Shown: piece by piece, positions 4,893 to 7,013 of the stretch
Layout: each line of letters opens with the position of its first letter
How positions within the stretch are numbered: position 1 is the first letter of the stretch
From: an uncultured Eubacterium sp.
GTDB lineage: Bacteria > Bacillota > Clostridia > Eubacteriales > Eubacteriaceae
Direction of reading: 5' to 3'
Assembly: GCA_902784045.1 (NCBI GenBank)
Contig: CACZTE010000214.1
Span: 1-7,013 of the forward strand
DNA: 7,013 nt
The notes under the pieces: generated by a model
Seen by the model: the letters and a program-made list of their open reading frames with translations, nothing else
Told to the model about the DNA's origin: nothing
Databases searched by the model: none
Program-made: the position numbers and the translations under genes

Positions 4893-7013
4893 TACACTTG
4901 GCCTTACTTTCCTCATCATTTTGGTTTTTTACCATTCTGACATCGCTTTGAAGGTCAGTTTTCATCTCGTTATCATAGAAGCCGCAGATGGTCCGCGGAT
5001 CATCTTTGATACTGTCCGCGGCGCTTTCCGCCCGGGCAAAACGCGCCTCCACATCGGCCTCGCGCTGCGCGCCGACATACACCCCGAAACGCAGGCTGAT
5101 TTCCTCAGCCGTCGACGCGTCGGCCAGCACCTCCGACACAAATTCCTCAAACAGCGGCATGTAGTCCTCCTGGTGCAGACAGTACAGCAGGAAGGTATCT
5201 TCCTCCTGCCTGCAGCAGACGCCGCCGGTTTTTCTGGCCAGCTTCTTCAGGCTGACGGCGATGCGCTTGAGCACCTCTTCGCCGAACTGTCTGCCCATTT
5301 CTTTGTTGACCAGGCGGAACCGGTTGATATCGCAAACCACCGCGTCCAGCGTTTCGTCCTTATACACATGGTCAAGGCGTCCCACATAGCGCAGGAAATA
5401 ATCCTTGTTTAAAAGGCCGGTCAGCTTATCCCGTTCCGTGTAGCGAATCAGGTCGCGGTCCTCGGACAGCTCGATGCATTTGGCGATGCGGGCCTTCACA
5501 ATCTCAATTTCCGGGAACGGCTTGGGAATGAAATCCAGGGCGCCGCTCTTCAGGCAATCCAGTTCCGCCGCGTGATAGGCGGATAAAAAGATCACCGGAA
5601 TCGCCATCAATTCCTCATCCACGTGCATTTCCGTCATCACTTCCCGGCCGTTCATACCGGGCATGAACCAATCCAAAAGCACCAGGTCCACATCATCCCT
5701 ATGTTCGCGAAGAATCGCCAGGGCTTCTTCCCCGTCAGACGCGTAGCGCACATCATAGTCGTCTTTCAGCAGATTGCCCAGGGTTTCCCGGTTGCTCTCC
5801 AAATCCTCGACAATCAAAACCTGTTTTCTGGCGTGAATCACCGGAATATACTCATAGGCCGAATCATCTTCCGAGGATTGATGCTCCGGCAGCACCGTCT
5901 CTTTCAAATACTGCTTTCTGTCGTACATGGCCTGATCAGCCTCGTCAAACACCTCGGCCAGCGCGTTGTGGCGCTCGGGATCGTATTCGGCCATGCCCGC
6001 GGAGATGGTCTCCCCGAAGCGAATTTTGGAAGGGTCTTTGGGAACGGCGTTGATCTGATCCATCAGCGAAACCCGGCCGTAATAATCGTCCCCCGACAGA
6101 ATCACCGCGAACTCGTCGCCCCCGATGCGGAACACCGGGCTGTGGCTGAAAATGCCGCAAATCTTCATACAGCCGTTTTTAATGCAGGTATCCCCTTCCT
6201 GATGGCCGTAAAGATCGTTGACGTCTTTCAGGTTGTTGATGTCGCAAACCACCACGGCAAAGGGTTTTTGTTCGCCCTTGGCGATGGCGTCGTCAATTTT
6301 CTTTTCCCATTTCGCGTAGGCATTCTTGTTTTTAATACCCGTCAGCGCGTCCACATCGGCCATTTTTCGGGCAACCATCAGGTTCTCCCTGGTTTTGGCT
6401 GTGAGTTCTTTAAAGCTCCGGGTGAGAATCCCCATCTCGTCGTCTTTGTCATAGGTCAGCTCATAGTCATAATTGCCCTTTTGCGCCTGCTTCGCGGCCT
6501 CTGTCAATTCGCTCAGCGGCTTGGTCAGACGGTTCGAAAAGCGCATCATCACCCAGGCTGCCGCCAACAGAATCAAAAGAGACGCGATGAGCATATTCAC
6601 GAGTATACCCCACCACCGGCCGTCAATCTCCGAGACCGGCGCCGTGACATACAGCCGCATCCCGTTGGTTAACGGCGCCCACACGGCCTCCCGCCAGGCC
6701 CCGTCATAACGGTAGCGCACATGATTATCGCCGATGACCTGCTCCGAATCGTGGATATTGGCCACCTCCGGATTTTGGCCGCCCTTGATTTTGGGATGGT
6801 ACATAAACTGCCCTTTTTCATCCACCACAAAGGCGTAGCCGGTGTCAAAAATCTTCACATTTTTCACCACATTGGCCAGCGTCTCGTAATCAATTTCCAT
6901 GCCCACCACACCGATAAACCGGTCGCGCCAATACACCGGCACATTGTAAGACACCACCAAAGTGCCCAGGTTTTCCGTGCGGTAGGGCGGCAGCCACACC
7001 CCTTTGCCCGTGG
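4879..7013 (-). CDS. membrane Cache-HAMP-GGDEF-REC-GGDEF(degenerate) diguanylate cyclase (5'-partial)
   Basis: Predicted inner-membrane enzyme making c-di-GMP from two GTP under control of an outside sensor. The frame is open to the window edge; the GTG at 6999 is inside the sensor domain, so the true start is outside. Numbering from the first complete codon (710 aa seen): C-terminal part of a dCache-type sensor (1-128, with LVVSYNVPVYWRDRFIGVVG and YAFVVDEKGQFMYHP); membrane helix (about 133-157); HAMP (about 158-207); GGDEF (about 218-365) with DALTGIKNK, CDINNLKDVNDLYGHQEGD and intact RIGGDEF (motif 297-301). The inhibitory RxxD I-site is absent (FSHS at 288-291). Then REC (about 397-515) with acidic pair Glu402/Asp403, phospho-acceptor Asp447 in LLDWFMPGMNG, Ser477 and Lys497, all intact. 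Last is a second GGDEF-like domain (about 524-680) with EEDTF at 603-607, probably inactive. The partner kinase is not in view. Confidence 0.88.
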   Translation of the reverse strand, partial: TGKGVWLPPYRTENLGTLVVSYNVPVYWRDRFIGVVGMEIDYETLANVVKNVKIFDTGYAFVVDEKGQFMYHPKIKGGQNPEVANIHDSEQVIGDNHVRYRYDGAWREAVWAPLTNGMRLYVTAPVSEIDGRWWGILVNMLIASLLILLAAAWVMMRFSNRLTKPLSELTEAAKQAQKGNYDYELTYDKDDEMGILTRSFKELTAKTRENLMVARKMADVDALTGIKNKNAYAKWEKKIDDAIAKGEQKPFAVVVCDINNLKDVNDLYGHQEGDTCIKNGCMKICGIFSHSPVFRIGGDEFAVILSGDDYYGRVSLMDQINAVPKDPSKIRFGETISAGMAEYDPERHNALAEVFDEADQAMYDRKQYLKETVLPEHQSSEDDSAYEYIPVIHARKQVLIVEDLESNRETLGNLLKDDYDVRYASDGEEALAILREHRDDVDLVLLDWFMPGMNGREVMTEMHVDEELMAIPVIFLSAYHAAELDCLKSGALDFIPKPFPEIEIVKARIAKCIELSEDRDLIRYTERDKLTGLLNKDYFLRYVGRLDHVYKDETLDAVVCDINRFRLVNKEMGRQFGEEVLKRIAVSLKKLARKTGGVCCRQEEDTFLLYCLHQEDYMPLFEEFVSEVLADASTAEEISLRFGVYVGAQREADVEARFARAESAADSIKDDPRTICGFYDNEMKTDLQSDVRMVKNQNDEESKAKCNEKI
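4890..4905 (-). promoter_or_regulatory. ribosome binding site and start of the EAL gene inside the cyclase gene
   Basis: Minus-strand AAGG (complement of 4902-4905) is followed by 9 nt and the ATG complementary to 4890-4892. The cyclase stop TGA is at 4879-4881, so the genes overlap by 14 nt in different frames. This supports translational coupling and decides the start against the ATGs at 4916 and 4919. Confidence 0.65.

Noticed and set aside
1503..4919. The longer start of the EAL gene at 4919 or 4916
   Set aside because: These ATGs have no well-spaced ribosome site, would enlarge the overlap with the cyclase gene, and the nine added residues (MMRKVRPSV) lie before the natural-looking MKKYDFPEE start.
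5623..6672. A 349-codon plus-strand frame antisense to the cyclase gene
   Set aside because: Same shadow effect; the minus strand encodes GGDEF, REC and HAMP motifs throughout, and the plus-strand product shows no family features.

Overview
The window suggests a Bacillota bacterium, probably Clostridia or Negativicutes, with moderate to high GC. Two things point there: a phi-LC3-type holin followed by an Amidase_5-type endolysin, and large multidomain c-di-GMP proteins with Cache, PAS and REC modules. No marker gene fixes the genus. It reads as the end of a prophage or prophage-remnant lysis module placed convergent to a chromosomal two-gene c-di-GMP signalling operon.

Left, plus strand (1-1064): the C-terminal part of a holin (start outside the window), then 2 nt later a 213-aa cysteine-amidase endolysin. 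The holin would open the membrane and the endolysin would cut peptidoglycan. A strong Shine-Dalgarno sequence and an in-frame ATG lie exactly at the junction of the endolysin's catalytic and C-terminal domains. The gene may therefore also make a free 66-aa wall-binding subunit.

Middle (1065-1502): a 438-bp gap between convergent genes with no convincing protein gene but dense structure. It holds a nested palindrome of about 98 nt just after the endolysin, terminator-like hairpins, and a near-consensus sigma-70-type promoter on the minus strand (TTGACT, 17 bp, TATACT). The -10 of that promoter lies in one arm of an inverted repeat whose other arm carries a second copy of the -10. A short minus-strand RNA of about 85 nt (about 1296 to 1211) could run from this promoter to an intrinsic terminator. 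The same geometry would also fit an invertible promoter.

Right, minus strand (7013 to 1503): a translationally coupled pair. The upstream gene, whose 5' end is outside the window, encodes a membrane Cache-HAMP-GGDEF-REC-degenerate GGDEF protein, a predicted diguanylate cyclase. Its end overlaps by 14 nt the start of a 1129-aa PAS-degenerate GGDEF (GADRF)-EAL protein with four further sensor-like domains after the EAL. The EAL keeps all the metal and substrate residues I looked for, so it is a predicted c-di-GMP phosphodiesterase. Maker and degrader of c-di-GMP would be made together, each with its own sensors. The last two domains of the EAL protein are a tandem duplication with a 142-codon period.
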